A stretch of DNA of 64,000 nt from Chromatiaceae bacterium (GCA_024235175.1 JACKMX010000005.1:186001-250000); one strand, 5' to 3'; positions 9,824-19,176 are shown, numbered from the stretch's first letter. The notes: generated by a model not told the origin, from the sequence alone. Program-made: numbers and translations.

Positions 9824-11317
9824 ATGAGCCAGACACTGCACGAGGGTATTCTCGACCGTCGCCGTGCCGGAATACTGTTGCATATTACATCTTTGCCTGG
9901 TCCCGCCCAGTGCGGCGACCTGGGTGCCGATGCCTATCGTTTTGTCGATTTTATCCACAAGACAGGCTTTACTGTGTGGCAGATTCTGCCGGTAGGGCCC
10001 ACCCAGACTGATGGTTCACCCTACCAATCCAGTTCCATACACGCGGGCAACCCCAGGTTGATCAATGTGGGAGCTCTGGCGGATCAAACTCTGCTGCCAT
10101 CCGAGTTTGCGTTGAATGTGCAGATTACGGACGCCGACAAGAAGCAGTTGCTGATCAGGGCATGGAATAAGTTTCAGTCAAGTCCGCAACAGGAGATGCT
10201 GAGGGAGTACGACCACTTTATCACAGAGAACAGACGCTGGCTGGATAACTACACGCTCTATCGCGCTTTACGGGAGGAGAACATGAACCGGCCCTGGTGG
10301 GAGTGGCCGGCGCAAATCAGGGACCGTGATCCCGCTGCGATGGAGAAGGCGAGTCACCGTCTTGAGCCATCATTGGAGTACATTCGTTTCGAGCAGTTTC
10401 AGTTTTTCAGACAGTGGATGAACTTAAAAAGGTATGCCAACGAACGGGGGATTCTGCTGTTCGGAGATATGCCTATTTTTGTTGCGCATGATAGCGCCGA
10501 AGTCTGGGTCCGCCGTGATCTGTTCGAACTCGACTCCGAAGGCCATCCACTGGTGGTTGCCGGGGTACCTCCCGACTATTTTTCCGAGACGGGACAGCGC
10601 TGGGGGAATCCGCTCTATCGCTGGGACAAGCTGGAGAGAGAGGATTTTTCATTTTGGGTTGACCGTATGAAAACCCAGCTGCAGCTTTTCGACCTGATCA
10701 GAGTTGATCATTTTCGCGGATTTGAGGCTTACTGGGAGATTCCTGCGACCAACGGACATGCCATTGATGGGCGTTGGGTGAAGGCGCCGGGCGATCGGCT
10801 TTTCGAACATCTGCATCGGATCTATGATCCGCTGCCGCTGGTGGCTGAAGATCTCGGATTGATAACCCCTGAGGTCGATACGCTGCGATTAAAATTTGAT
10901 CTACCGGGCATGAAGATTCTGCAGTTTGCTTTCAGCGGAGGAGCAGATAATCCCTATCTGCCGTTCAGGCATGAGACCAATTCGGTTGTCTATACCGGAA
11001 CGCATGACAATGATACCACCCTGGGGTGGTATCTGGGTCTGGATGATGATTCCAGACTCTATGTAGACGAGTATCTCGGCAGATCCAAAGAGGCGATGCC
11101 CTGGCCGATGATACGGTCGGCGCTTGCGTCGCGGTCACGGCTTGCGATTATCCCGATGCAGGATCTGCTTGCGTTGGGCAGCGAGCATCGCATGAATCTC
11201 CCCGGTACTGTCGTGGACAACTGGAACTGGCGTTTTCAGTGGCGGTTGATAGGTGATGACCTTGCCCAGCGCTTGCACAGGCGGGTGGAGATTTATGGGC
11301 GTAAAGTACACAGTTGA
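9824..11317 (+). CDS. malQ: 4-alpha-glucanotransferase (amylomaltase, GH77)
   Basis: It disproportionates maltodextrins by moving alpha-1,4-glucan segments between chains, releasing glucose. The 497-residue length is that of the short bacterial GH77 form. Visible motifs are GSPYQSSSIHAGNPRLI near residues 64-80, the nucleophile D295 in RVDHFRGF, the acid E342 in VAEDLG, and D395 in THDND. It follows the GH57 gene on the same strand, so glucan trimming and recycling genes sit directly behind the ADP-glucose gene. Confident call. Confidence 0.96.
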   Translation: MSQTLHEGILDRRRAGILLHITSLPGPAQCGDLGADAYRFVDFIHKTGFTVWQILPVGPTQTDGSPYQSSSIHAGNPRLINVGALADQTLLPSEFALNVQITDADKKQLLIRAWNKFQSSPQQEMLREYDHFITENRRWLDNYTLYRALREENMNRPWWEWPAQIRDRDPAAMEKASHRLEPSLEYIRFEQFQFFRQWMNLKRYANERGILLFGDMPIFVAHDSAEVWVRRDLFELDSEGHPLVVAGVPPDYFSETGQRWGNPLYRWDKLEREDFSFWVDRMKTQLQLFDLIRVDHFRGFEAYWEIPATNGHAIDGRWVKAPGDRLFEHLHRIYDPLPLVAEDLGLITPEVDTLRLKFDLPGMKILQFAFSGGADNPYLPFRHETNSVVYTGTHDNDTTLGWYLGLDDDSRLYVDEYLGRSKEAMPWPMIRSALASRSRLAIIPMQDLLALGSEHRMNLPGTVVDNWNWRFQWRLIGDDLAQRLHRRVEIYGRKVHS

Positions 11318-11351
11318 TTAGAGAACAAAGTAACCAGATAAGGAGCCTGAA

Positions 11352-12224
11352 GTGACCAGATTAGTCCGAAAAGCGGTTTTTCCCGTCGCCGGCCTGGGGA
11401 CCCGATTTCTGCCGGCAACCAAGGCCAGTCCTAAAGAGATGTTGCCCGTTGTGGACAAGCCGCTTATTCAGTATGCAGTGGAAGAGGCTGTTGCGGCCGG
11501 CATCGAGGTGATGGTTTTTATTACCGGGCGCAATAAGAGCGCCATCTCCAACCATTTCGATACCGCGTACGAGTTGGAGATGGAATTGGAGTCACGCAAC
11601 AAGAGCGCAATGCTTGAGGTGGTGAGGAATATCACTCCCTCGCATGTCTCCTGCGTGTTTATCCGCCAGAGTATGCCGTTAGGCCTGGGGCATGCTGTGC
11701 TTTGTGCGGAACCCGTCGTGGGCGATGAGCCGTTTGCAGTTGTGCTGGCGGATGATCTGATCGATGACGGAGACCGAGGCTGTTTGCGGCAGATGGTGGA
11801 TGTATTCTCAAAGACCGGCTGTTCGATCCTCGCCACACAGGAGGTTGCTCCCAGCGAAACGCCCAGTTACGGTATTGTGGACACCGAAGACAAAGGTGAT
11901 CTGGTGCAAGTCAAGGGGATCGTCGAGAAGCCGCAACCGGCAGATGCGCCTTCCAACCGCGGTGTGGTTGGTCGCTACATCCTTACCTCGGAAATCTTCC
12001 ACCAGTTATCGCAAACCGGAAAGGGGGCAGGCAACGAGATCCAGCTGACAGATGCCATTGCACGCCTCATGATGCGCGAGAAGGTGATGGCTTATAACTT
12101 CAAGGGCCATCGTTACGATTGCGGCAGCAAAATCGGATATCTGCAGGCGAATGTCGACTATGCGTTAAAACACGATCATTTGGGAGAGGAGTTTGAGAGT
12201 TGGCTGAGAGGCCGATTCAGTTGA
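11352..12224 (+). CDS. galU: UTP--glucose-1-phosphate uridylyltransferase
   Basis: It makes UDP-glucose, the donor for EPS and cell-envelope glycans. The 290-residue protein carries the N-terminal block GLGTRFLPATKASPKEM (14-30), diagnostic of bacterial GalU. The start is a GTG at 11352 with AAGGAG about six bases upstream. It follows malQ by 34 bases and may be cotranscribed with it. Its product could supply the EPS genes about 18 kb downstream, though that link is inference. Confidence 0.96.
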   Translation: MTRLVRKAVFPVAGLGTRFLPATKASPKEMLPVVDKPLIQYAVEEAVAAGIEVMVFITGRNKSAISNHFDTAYELEMELESRNKSAMLEVVRNITPSHVSCVFIRQSMPLGLGHAVLCAEPVVGDEPFAVVLADDLIDDGDRGCLRQMVDVFSKTGCSILATQEVAPSETPSYGIVDTEDKGDLVQVKGIVEKPQPADAPSNRGVVGRYILTSEIFHQLSQTGKGAGNEIQLTDAIARLMMREKVMAYNFKGHRYDCGSKIGYLQANVDYALKHDHLGEEFESWLRGRFS

Positions 12225-12249
12225 AGCAGGATAACGAGCGCATTTCACC

Positions 12250-12864
12250 ATGAGAATTACCATCATCAGCGGTAGCCATCGCAACCCATCACAGAGTATC
12301 AAGGTCGCCCGTCACATACAGACGGTGCTGCTGGCAAAAGATGGTGTTGACAGCGTGGAAATATTCAGCCTGGCCGACAATCCGCTGCCGCTATGGGACC
12401 AGCGCGTGTGGGAGGGCGATCCCGAATGGCAGGAGCTGCTAGGGCCATTGCAGACAGGGTTACGTGAAAGCGATGGATTTGTGATTGTCTCTCCTGAGTG
12501 GCACGGACAGGTGCCATCGGGTTTGAAAAACTTTTTTCTGCTCTGCAGTGCGCGTGAGGTTGGGCACAAGCCGGCACTTATCGTTACGGTTTCCGCTGGA
12601 GACGGTGGTGCCTATCCAGTGGCTGAACTGCGCATGAGCAGTTACAAGAATAATCGCATCTGCTATATCCCGGAACAGATTATTGTCAGAAAAGTGGAAC
12701 AGGTGCTGAATGAGGATGTGCAGCTGAACGATGCGGGAAGCGATGACTTCTACCGCAGGCGTATCAGTTGGTCATTGGATATTCTGAAAGCCTATGCAAC
12801 CGCGCTGAAACCGCTGAGGGAGAGTGGTATAACAGATACCGAACTGTTTAAAAACGGGATGTGA
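12250..12864 (+). CDS. NADPH-dependent FMN reductase family flavoprotein
   Basis: A 204-residue flavodoxin-like protein. The N-terminal ISGSHRNPSQS (residues 5-15) is the phosphate-binding loop for FMN, and SPEWHGQVPSGLKNFF further in matches the second flavin-contact region (SPEYxxxxPGxLKN type) of the FMN_red family. Such enzymes reduce flavins or quinones with NAD(P)H; the physiological substrate cannot be read here. It sits between galU and hemF with gaps of 25 and 21 bases, indicating one transcription unit. A role in redox support of heme synthesis is speculative. Confidence 0.8.
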   Translation: MRITIISGSHRNPSQSIKVARHIQTVLLAKDGVDSVEIFSLADNPLPLWDQRVWEGDPEWQELLGPLQTGLRESDGFVIVSPEWHGQVPSGLKNFFLLCSAREVGHKPALIVTVSAGDGGAYPVAELRMSSYKNNRICYIPEQIIVRKVEQVLNEDVQLNDAGSDDFYRRRISWSLDILKAYATALKPLRESGITDTELFKNGM

Positions 12865-12885
12865 CCAGAGCGTACTCTCTGAGCT

Positions 12886-13812
12886 ATGAACCAGCCTGAT
12901 AAAGAAGCGGTGAAATCGTATCTGATCGAACTGCAGGAGCGTATTTGCAGCGCTTTGGCGGAGGTTGATGGCAGCGCTGTTTTCGAACGGGACGTCTGGC
13001 AGCGGGAGGAGGGGGAGAATCTGGGTGGTGGCGGTATCAGCCGGGTGCTGTGCGAAGGGGCGGTTATTGAGCAGGGGGGGGTCAATTATTCCCACGTCAC
13101 GGGCAAAAGCCTGCCTCCATCGGCCAGCGCCCATCGGCCAGAGTTGGCAGGTCGCAGATTCGAGGCTATGGGGTTGTCGCTCGTTATCCATCCCCTTAAT
13201 CCCTACGTACCCACGTCGCATGCAAACGTGCGCTTTTTCATTGCTGAGCAGCAGGACGAGATACCGGTTTGGTGGTTTGGCGGCGGATTCGATTTGACCC
13301 CTTACTACGGGAATGAAGAGGATTGCCGTCACTGGCATAGTGTAGCCAGGGATGCTTGCGCCCCGTTGGAACCAGACGCCTATCCGCGCCTGAAACAGTG
13401 GTGCGATGACTACTTCTATCTTAAGCATCGTAATGAACCCCGCGGTATCGGCGGACTCTTCTTCGACGATCTCAATGAAAAGGGATTCGATAAATGCTTT
13501 GCGTTCATGAAAAGCGTAGGTGATCACTATCTTCCGGCTTATCTGCCTATTGTGACACGCCGCAAAAACCAGGCTTACGGTGAGCGGCAGCGGGATTTTC
13601 AGCTCTACCGGCGTGGCCGTTATGTGGAGTTCAATCTAGTGTATGATCGGGGAACCCTGTTCGGACTGCAATCCGGAGGACGTACCGAGTCTATTCTGAT
13701 GTCGCTGCCCCCGCTGGTTAAATGGCGCTACGCCTGGAGGCCGGATCCTGGCACGGAAGAGGCTGAATTGTACGAGCGCTATCTCAAGCCCAGATCCTGG
13801 CTGTCAGACTGA
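12886..13812 (+). CDS. hemF: Oxygen-dependent coproporphyrinogen III oxidase
   Basis: It converts coproporphyrinogen III to protoporphyrinogen IX using O2, so the organism makes heme under aerobic conditions. The protein has 308 residues, normal for HemF. The substrate-site block GGGFDLTPYY is at 132-141, and the C-terminal signature RYVEFNLVYDRGTLFGLQSG is intact. It is cytoplasmic. It ends a run of same-strand genes and converges on the LicD-like gene with 18 bases between stops. Confidence 0.97.
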   Translation: MNQPDKEAVKSYLIELQERICSALAEVDGSAVFERDVWQREEGENLGGGGISRVLCEGAVIEQGGVNYSHVTGKSLPPSASAHRPELAGRRFEAMGLSLVIHPLNPYVPTSHANVRFFIAEQQDEIPVWWFGGGFDLTPYYGNEEDCRHWHSVARDACAPLEPDAYPRLKQWCDDYFYLKHRNEPRGIGGLFFDDLNEKGFDKCFAFMKSVGDHYLPAYLPIVTRRKNQAYGERQRDFQLYRRGRYVEFNLVYDRGTLFGLQSGGRTESILMSLPPLVKWRYAWRPDPGTEEAELYERYLKPRSWLSD

Positions 13813-13830
13813 TGTTTTCCGCAATGATTT

Positions 13831-14643
13831 TCAATCCGGTTTGCGATCGACAATAATACCGAACTGGTCGTGATGGAACCCCCTGTCGGGCGTTTTCCAG
13901 TCTCCGTACAACAGCGTCAGATACGCTTCGTATTGATTGGGTACCCGAACCTGCCGGCCTCCAAATTCCAGGTATGTGTGAGTGTCAAAATAAACTGCCT
14001 CCGTCTTGCAGACTTTTTTCGCCATTTCCCACCAGTAAGCGTCCTGATGACGGTAGATGACAGTAATGTCGAGCAGCGTAGATCCCGGACCGAACAACCA
14101 GGGATTCCAACTGCGCAATTTGATGACTCTCGGCTCTCCAATGCTCCAAGCTTCGCTTGCGAATGACATGCGGTAGGTTCGCGAGACCTTCCATCCGCGT
14201 CGAAAAATTTTACCGTAGACCTTGCGTAGTATTGCGATACTCTCCACCGGCAACATTAGATCGATATCGTTGTCCCATGGGATAAGGTCACCATCACGCG
14301 CTATGCCCAGCAGTGTACCGGCATCGAGTGTATAGGGGATATCCGCCTGGTTGAATATATCCACGGTATCCAGCAGCAGGGCGCGTGCTCGTTGGTAATA
14401 CTTTCCGGTAAATGGCGGGCGCTCAGCGCGCAGCCCCAAGCTGCGTTTAATGGAGCGTTTGTACTGTTTTAACGAGGAGATAGCGGTTTTTCCAACAATA
14501 TGGATCAGTAAAAGCCGGGAATAAAAACAACAAACTTTGATATAATATTGATTTTTAAGTGGGGAAGCTATTCTTTGAAAAAAACCCAAAAATTCAGGCT
14601 GTTGCTGGACTCCACTCAGCTCGATTTTTTGTGCGAGGCGCAC
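13831..14643 (-). CDS. LicD-family phosphotransferase-like protein (start uncertain)
   Basis: The core reads YTLDAGTLLGIARDGDLIPWDNDIDLML, with acidic residues D122, D124, D126 and D128 in the longest reading. This is the nucleotidyltransferase-fold signature of LicD and fukutin-related proteins. LicD transfers phosphocholine from CDP-choline to glycans. Here the divergent neighbours make AEP and a cytidylyltransferase, so transfer of AEP from CMP-AEP to a glycan is the natural inference. The longest frame begins at a GTG inside the neighbouring PEP mutase gene, overlapping its start signals; about the first 45 codons are doubtful. No good ATG with a ribosome site was found, so the true start probably lies near 14470-14545. 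Confidence 0.75.
   Translation of the reverse strand: MRLAQKIELSGVQQQPEFLGFFQRIASPLKNQYYIKVCCFYSRLLLIHIVGKTAISSLKQYKRSIKRSLGLRAERPPFTGKYYQRARALLLDTVDIFNQADIPYTLDAGTLLGIARDGDLIPWDNDIDLMLPVESIAILRKVYGKIFRRGWKVSRTYRMSFASEAWSIGEPRVIKLRSWNPWLFGPGSTLLDITVIYRHQDAYWWEMAKKVCKTEAVYFDTHTYLEFGGRQVRVPNQYEAYLTLLYGDWKTPDRGFHHDQFGIIVDRKPD
14541..14567 (+). promoter_or_regulatory. -10-like box and ribosome site before the PEP mutase gene
   Basis: TATAAT at 14541-14546 is a perfect -10 hexamer, but no convincing -35 is seen at the expected distance. GGGGAAG at 14561-14567 is a ribosome site seven bases before the TTG at 14575, and it decides the start of the PEP mutase fusion. Confidence 0.4.
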
Positions 14644-16188
14644 AATGGGATCAGCGCAGTCATTGTAGAGGAGGCTGGCTTCAAGGGTATCTGGGGCAGC
14701 GGGCTTTCGCTCTCCGCACAGTTTGGTGTTCGTGACAACAACGAGGCGAGTTGGACCCAGGTTCTGGAGATGCTGGAGTTCATGTCTGATGCCACTCGTG
14801 TACCTATATTGCTTGACGGCGATACCGGCTACGGAAACTTCAACAATATGCGTCGGCTGGTGAGAAAGCTGGAACAGCGTGATATTGCCGCGGTCTGTAT
14901 CGAGGACAAGCTTTTCCCAAAGACCAACAGCTTTATAAAAGGTCAGGCGCAGCCGCTGGCGGATATAGATGAGTTCTGCGGTAAAATAAAGGCAGGTAAA
15001 GACGCGCAGAGCGATGATAAGTTCTCCATCGTCGCGCGGGTTGAGGCTTTTATCGCCGGCTGGGGATTATCTGAAGCTCTGAAAAGGGCTGAGGCTTATC
15101 GTCAAGCAGGTGCTGACGCCATTCTCATCCACTCTGCACTCGGCACACCCGACGAGGTTCTTGCCTTCAAAAAAGAGTGGGCCGATCGCCTTCCCGTGGT
15201 GATTGTGCCGACCAAGTATTACGCCACTTCAACCGAGGTCTTTAGAAACAACGGTTTTTCGCTTGTCATCTGGGCAAACCATCTGCTTCGTGCTTCCATT
15301 GCCGCCATGCAGCAGACCGCCCAGACGCTGGCGACTGATCGGAATCTCTTTTCTGTAGAAGACCGTGTGGTACCTGTCTCCGAAGTATTCCGTCTTCAGG
15401 GTGCGATAGAGCTGCAGGAGGCAGAGAAGAAATATCTCCCGTTACGCCAGCGTGGCGTACAGGCGCTGGTACTGGCCGCCTCTCGTGGGACGGAATTGGG
15501 AGAGCTGACCGAACAGCGTCCAAAAACCATGGTACAGGTTGCCGGCAGACCGCTGCTCGCGCATATCGTCGATGCTCTGAATGCGACAGGCATTAAGAAT
15601 ATTTCGGTGGTTCGGGGTTATAAGAAAGAGACGGTTGATCTGCCCAATTTAAACCTGATCGATAATGACGAGTATGAAGACTCAGGTGAGCTGGTTTCGC
15701 TGCTGAAGGGGTTACGGGGAATCAGACAAGACCAGGATCTGATTGTCAGTTATGGTGATGTTCTCTTCAATAAATACATCGTTCAGATGCTGGCTGAATC
15801 CGAAGTTGCGCTGGCGGTTGCGATCGACACCAACTGGATTGAAAGTGCAAACCGGCATCGCCAGGCCGATTATGCCCGTTGTTCCATGCCACACAGCCGA
15901 GAGTCGTTTTCTGCACGGGTAACACTTGAGCGCATCGGGGTGGACATTCCTCCGGCAAATATTCACGGGGAGTGGATGGGATTCATCAAAATCAGTTCCG
16001 AAGAGATCAGCACCCTGATGAAGGTTGTCGAGCAGATGTTGGGTAACGATGATCTGCGCCGGGCAAAGCTTCCGGATCTGTTGAATCTGTTGGTCGAAAG
16101 CGGCAGGCAGGTACAGGTACTTTATACCACTGGGCATTGGCTTGATATTGACTCTCTGGACGATGTTTTACATGCCGGGAATTTCTAA
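14575..16188 (+). CDS. aepX: Phosphoenolpyruvate mutase fused to a nucleotidyltransferase domain
   Basis: The N-terminal half (about 1-290) is PEP mutase, which rearranges PEP to phosphonopyruvate and forms the C-P bond. The diagnostic EDKLFPKTNS lies at 110-119 (EDK-X5-NS), with DGDTGYGN at 81-88. Residues about 296-537 form a sugar-nucleotide-transferase-like domain starting ALVLAASRGTELGELTEQRP; the usual GxG of such enzymes is altered, though this may be normal for the fusion subfamily. The start is TTG 14575, chosen for its ribosome site and because the family begins with a short MKKT-type N-terminus; an upstream TTG at 14548 is less likely. It heads the cassette with ppd, aepZ and the cytidylyltransferase. 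Free PEP mutase favours PEP, so the decarboxylase downstream is needed to pull the reaction. Confidence 0.93.
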   Translation: MKKTQKFRLLLDSTQLDFLCEAHNGISAVIVEEAGFKGIWGSGLSLSAQFGVRDNNEASWTQVLEMLEFMSDATRVPILLDGDTGYGNFNNMRRLVRKLEQRDIAAVCIEDKLFPKTNSFIKGQAQPLADIDEFCGKIKAGKDAQSDDKFSIVARVEAFIAGWGLSEALKRAEAYRQAGADAILIHSALGTPDEVLAFKKEWADRLPVVIVPTKYYATSTEVFRNNGFSLVIWANHLLRASIAAMQQTAQTLATDRNLFSVEDRVVPVSEVFRLQGAIELQEAEKKYLPLRQRGVQALVLAASRGTELGELTEQRPKTMVQVAGRPLLAHIVDALNATGIKNISVVRGYKKETVDLPNLNLIDNDEYEDSGELVSLLKGLRGIRQDQDLIVSYGDVLFNKYIVQMLAESEVALAVAIDTNWIESANRHRQADYARCSMPHSRESFSARVTLERIGVDIPPANIHGEWMGFIKISSEEISTLMKVVEQMLGNDDLRRAKLPDLLNLLVESGRQVQVLYTTGHWLDIDSLDDVLHAGNF

Positions 16189-16202
16189 AGGATCTTTGGA
16201 CT

Positions 16203-17345
16203 ATGATAAAAGCAGAGTGCTTTGTCGAGGCAGTAAAAAATCTCGGGTTCGGTCTCTGGACCGGTGTGCCCTGTTCCTACCTGAAACCTTTCATCAACTA
16301 TGTGATCGACGATCCGGGGCAACGCTATGTGGCGGCTGCCAACGAGGGGGATGCTGTAGCCATTGCGGCGGGTGCACAACTCGGCGGCTTGCGCGCCATC
16401 GCCATGTTTCAAAACTCCGGATTGGGCAATGCGGTAAACCCACTGACATCGCTCACCTATACTTTTAAAATTCCGATCCTGCTGATCGTTACACTACGTG
16501 GCGAACCTGGGGGTCCCACCGATGAACCTCAGCATAAACTGATGGGGGAGATTACCGGGAGGATGCTGGATCTGATGGAGATTCCCTGGGATTACTTCCC
16601 CAGCGAAGAGGGTGAAGTGGAGAGTGCGCTGGCGCACGCACTTGCTCATATGGACAGATATCACACCCCTTTCGCATTCGTTATGCGCAAGGGCAGCGTT
16701 GAGTCGCACAAACTCCAGAGCAGACCGCAGCCACGCCCGGTCTATCAACAGACTGCTGCGGAACGGATCAGTGCGCCTACATCCACTCGCAGCGATTATC
16801 TGGAGGTCGTCCAGTCTTCTGTGTCAGGCGGGGATCTGATCGTTGCGTCAACTGGCTATACCGGCCGCGAGTTGTATGCCTGCGGCGATCGTGAAAACCA
16901 ATTTTATATGATCGGTTCAATGGGCTGCGCTTCCAGTCTGGGACTGGGGCTGGCTATGAGCCGGCCTGGGCGACGGATTTATGTGCTGGATGGAGACGGT
17001 GCGTTGCTGATGCGCATGGGTGCGCTTTCCACAATCGGCTATGAGCGCCCGAAGAATCTGGTTCACATCCTGCTTGACAATCAGTGTCACGAATCCACCG
17101 GAGGTCAGTCCACCGTTGCACATTCCGTGGCGTTCTGTGCCATAGCGGCAGCTTGCGGCTATCCCAGCAGTAACAAGGTGGTCAATGCCGATGCGCTGCG
17201 GTCACTGTTGCATGCGCTGCCGGAAGGCCTCTGTTTTATACATGCACTGATGCAACCGGGTGTGCCGGATGATCTGCCCCGGCCGTCGGTTACACCGGAG
17301 CAGGTGTCGCGGCGGCTGACTGCTTTTATTGAGCGGCTTTCATGA
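16203..17345 (+). CDS. aepY: Phosphonopyruvate decarboxylase (ThDP-dependent)
   Basis: It decarboxylates phosphonopyruvate to phosphonoacetaldehyde, the irreversible step that drives phosphonate synthesis. The 380 residues match Ppd/AepY enzymes. E48 in AANEGDAVAIAAG is the likely ThDP-activating glutamate. The ThDP-binding motif runs from GDG at 264-266 to N293. It starts 15 bases after aepX and overlaps the transaminase by four bases (ATGA 17342-17345). Another name in use is ppd. Sulfopyruvate decarboxylase is a related alternative, excluded by the PEP mutase neighbour. Confidence 0.94.
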   Translation: MIKAECFVEAVKNLGFGLWTGVPCSYLKPFINYVIDDPGQRYVAAANEGDAVAIAAGAQLGGLRAIAMFQNSGLGNAVNPLTSLTYTFKIPILLIVTLRGEPGGPTDEPQHKLMGEITGRMLDLMEIPWDYFPSEEGEVESALAHALAHMDRYHTPFAFVMRKGSVESHKLQSRPQPRPVYQQTAAERISAPTSTRSDYLEVVQSSVSGGDLIVASTGYTGRELYACGDRENQFYMIGSMGCASSLGLGLAMSRPGRRIYVLDGDGALLMRMGALSTIGYERPKNLVHILLDNQCHESTGGQSTVAHSVAFCAIAAACGYPSSNKVVNADALRSLLHALPEGLCFIHALMQPGVPDDLPRPSVTPEQVSRRLTAFIERLS

Positions 17346-18445
17346 AACAACGTCCAACGATTCTCCTCAATCCAGGTCCCGTGACGCTCACTCAACGCGT
17401 GAGAAAGTCTCTGCAGAGGGAGGATATGTGTCACCGGGAGGCGGATTTTGCAGCGCTGATGCTGGACATCAAATCCCGCCTGGTGAGCATCTACTCCGAA
17501 GCGGAAAAGGCCTTTGAGGCAGTGACGATTACCGGTTCCGGTACATGTGCGGTCGAGGCGATGATCGACAGCTTCGCCTCCAGGGATCGTGTGACACTGG
17601 TGCTCAGCAATGGTGTTTACGGCGAGAGGATTGCGGCCATGCTTGCAGCACATGGCCGCCCATTCCGTGAGTTGCGGGCCGACTGGCGTGATCCGATGGA
17701 GTTGGGCAGGGCACGTGAAGCTCTGGCATATGATCCCGGAATCCGTCAAATAGTTGCCGTACACAATGAGACAACCACCGGTCGACTCAATGATCTGATG
17801 CCGTTGCTGGATCTATGCTCGGAGTTTGAAGCAGATTTGATGCTGGACGCTGTCTCAAGTTTTGGTGCTGAGTGGATAGATTTTGCCCACCCCAGGCTGA
17901 TGGCGGTTGCCTCCACGGGCAACAAATGCCTGCACGGTATTGTGGGTATCGCCTTTGTGCTGGTACGCAGGACGCAGTTCGAGAGAAGATCGAGCAACTC
18001 GGATGGACTCTACCTCGATCTGTTTCGTTACCAGGCTGCGCAAGTGGATGGTTTTTCGCCCTTTACGCCTGCGGTTCATGCATGCTTTGCGTTGCAGGAG
18101 GCGTTGCGGGAACTGGAGGATCAGGGCGGATGGCGGGCGCGCCGGCAACGTTATCGCCAGTTGTCCGAGCGAATTCGAAGCAAGCTCGCTACTCTTGGGG
18201 TGCCAACCTATCTTGATGTCGACGCTTACTCTTCCATGATTTCATCCTTCAGACTGCCTAAGGGCTGGGACTACCCAGGCATTCATGATGCCCTGCGCAG
18301 CAGCGGTTTCGTTATCTACGCGGGACAGAGCGGGTTATACCGGGAAATGTTCCGTATCTGCACTATGGGTGATATACAGGATGAGGATCTGGTGCGGCTT
18401 CTGGCGGCGATGGAGGAGCTGATATGCGGCCGCTCCACGCAGTAA
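17342..18445 (+). CDS. aepZ: 2-aminoethylphosphonate--pyruvate transaminase type enzyme
   Basis: A class V PLP aminotransferase of 367 residues. LLNPGPVTLT at 8-17 is the family start, GSGTCAVEAM at 65-74 binds the cofactor phosphate, D169 in LDAVSSFG would pair with the pyridine nitrogen, and K195 in STGNKCLHG is the PLP lysine. In this context it would run in the biosynthetic direction, converting phosphonoacetaldehyde to AEP. The catabolic relative is PhnW, but no phosphonatase (phnX) is present here. It is coupled to its neighbours by overlap on both sides (4 and 22 bases). Confidence 0.92.
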   Translation: MKQRPTILLNPGPVTLTQRVRKSLQREDMCHREADFAALMLDIKSRLVSIYSEAEKAFEAVTITGSGTCAVEAMIDSFASRDRVTLVLSNGVYGERIAAMLAAHGRPFRELRADWRDPMELGRAREALAYDPGIRQIVAVHNETTTGRLNDLMPLLDLCSEFEADLMLDAVSSFGAEWIDFAHPRLMAVASTGNKCLHGIVGIAFVLVRRTQFERRSSNSDGLYLDLFRYQAAQVDGFSPFTPAVHACFALQEALRELEDQGGWRARRQRYRQLSERIRSKLATLGVPTYLDVDAYSSMISSFRLPKGWDYPGIHDALRSSGFVIYAGQSGLYREMFRICTMGDIQDEDLVRLLAAMEELICGRSTQ

Positions 18446-19176
18446 TTCTGGCGGCGGGCATGGGTACTCGCCTTCGCCCGACCGGTCATAGTGGACCAAA
18501 AGGAGCATTGGTGTTGCATGCGCGAAGCATAATAGAGGAATCCGTTCACCGGTTATTGAGAGCAGGTATAGAGCGTATCACACTTGTTACAGGGTACCAG
18601 TCTGATTTCTACGACACTGTGGCCGGATCCATGCCGGATAAGATCAACCTGGTCCACAACCCCGTGTATGCCGATTCCGGCAGCATGTATTCGCTCTACC
18701 TTGCGCGTGAGAGCGTCAATGGCGCCTTCCTGCTGTTGGAGTCGGACCTCATATATGAACAGCGGGCATTGTCGGTTGTGCTTGAACATCCCGCTGAAAA
18801 CCTGCTGCTGCTCTCCGGAGAAACCGGTGCCGGCGACGAAGTCTACGTAGCAACGGATAAGCATCGAAGATTGATTGCCATGTCGAAGCAGCGTGATCGG
18901 TTGCCAACCGGAGTTGCCGGTGAACTGGTAGGCATCAGTAAAATTTCAACGAAGCTGTTCACAGCGATGTGCGCCTTTGCCGACAACTATTTCAGCGAAA
19001 AAAACAGTCTGCACCTGGACTATGAAACAGACGCAATGGTTATAGCGGGTCGCTCAGTTCCCGTTCACTGTTTGACCATTGATGATCTGCTCTGGTCTGA
19101 AATCGACGATGCTGTTCACTACGAGCGTGCAATCTGGATCGACAGATTGATCAGGGCCAAAGATACTGTCGCCTGA
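18424..19176 (+). CDS. pntC: LicC/PntC-like phosphonate cytidylyltransferase
   Basis: A 250-residue nucleotidyltransferase with an intact VILAAGMGTRLRP motif at residues 7-18 and PKG close behind it. Small enzymes of this type include LicC (CTP:phosphocholine) and PntC (CTP:AEP). Its position directly after the AEP transaminase, overlapping it by 22 bases, argues for CMP-AEP formation. The start is fixed by the motif: only six residues precede it. A hexose-1-phosphate nucleotidyltransferase is the alternative. The activated AEP could be used by the divergent LicD-like protein. The gene symbol is inferred from context. Confidence 0.78.
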   Translation: MRPLHAVILAAGMGTRLRPTGHSGPKGALVLHARSIIEESVHRLLRAGIERITLVTGYQSDFYDTVAGSMPDKINLVHNPVYADSGSMYSLYLARESVNGAFLLLESDLIYEQRALSVVLEHPAENLLLLSGETGAGDEVYVATDKHRRLIAMSKQRDRLPTGVAGELVGISKISTKLFTAMCAFADNYFSEKNSLHLDYETDAMVIAGRSVPVHCLTIDDLLWSEIDDAVHYERAIWIDRLIRAKDTVA

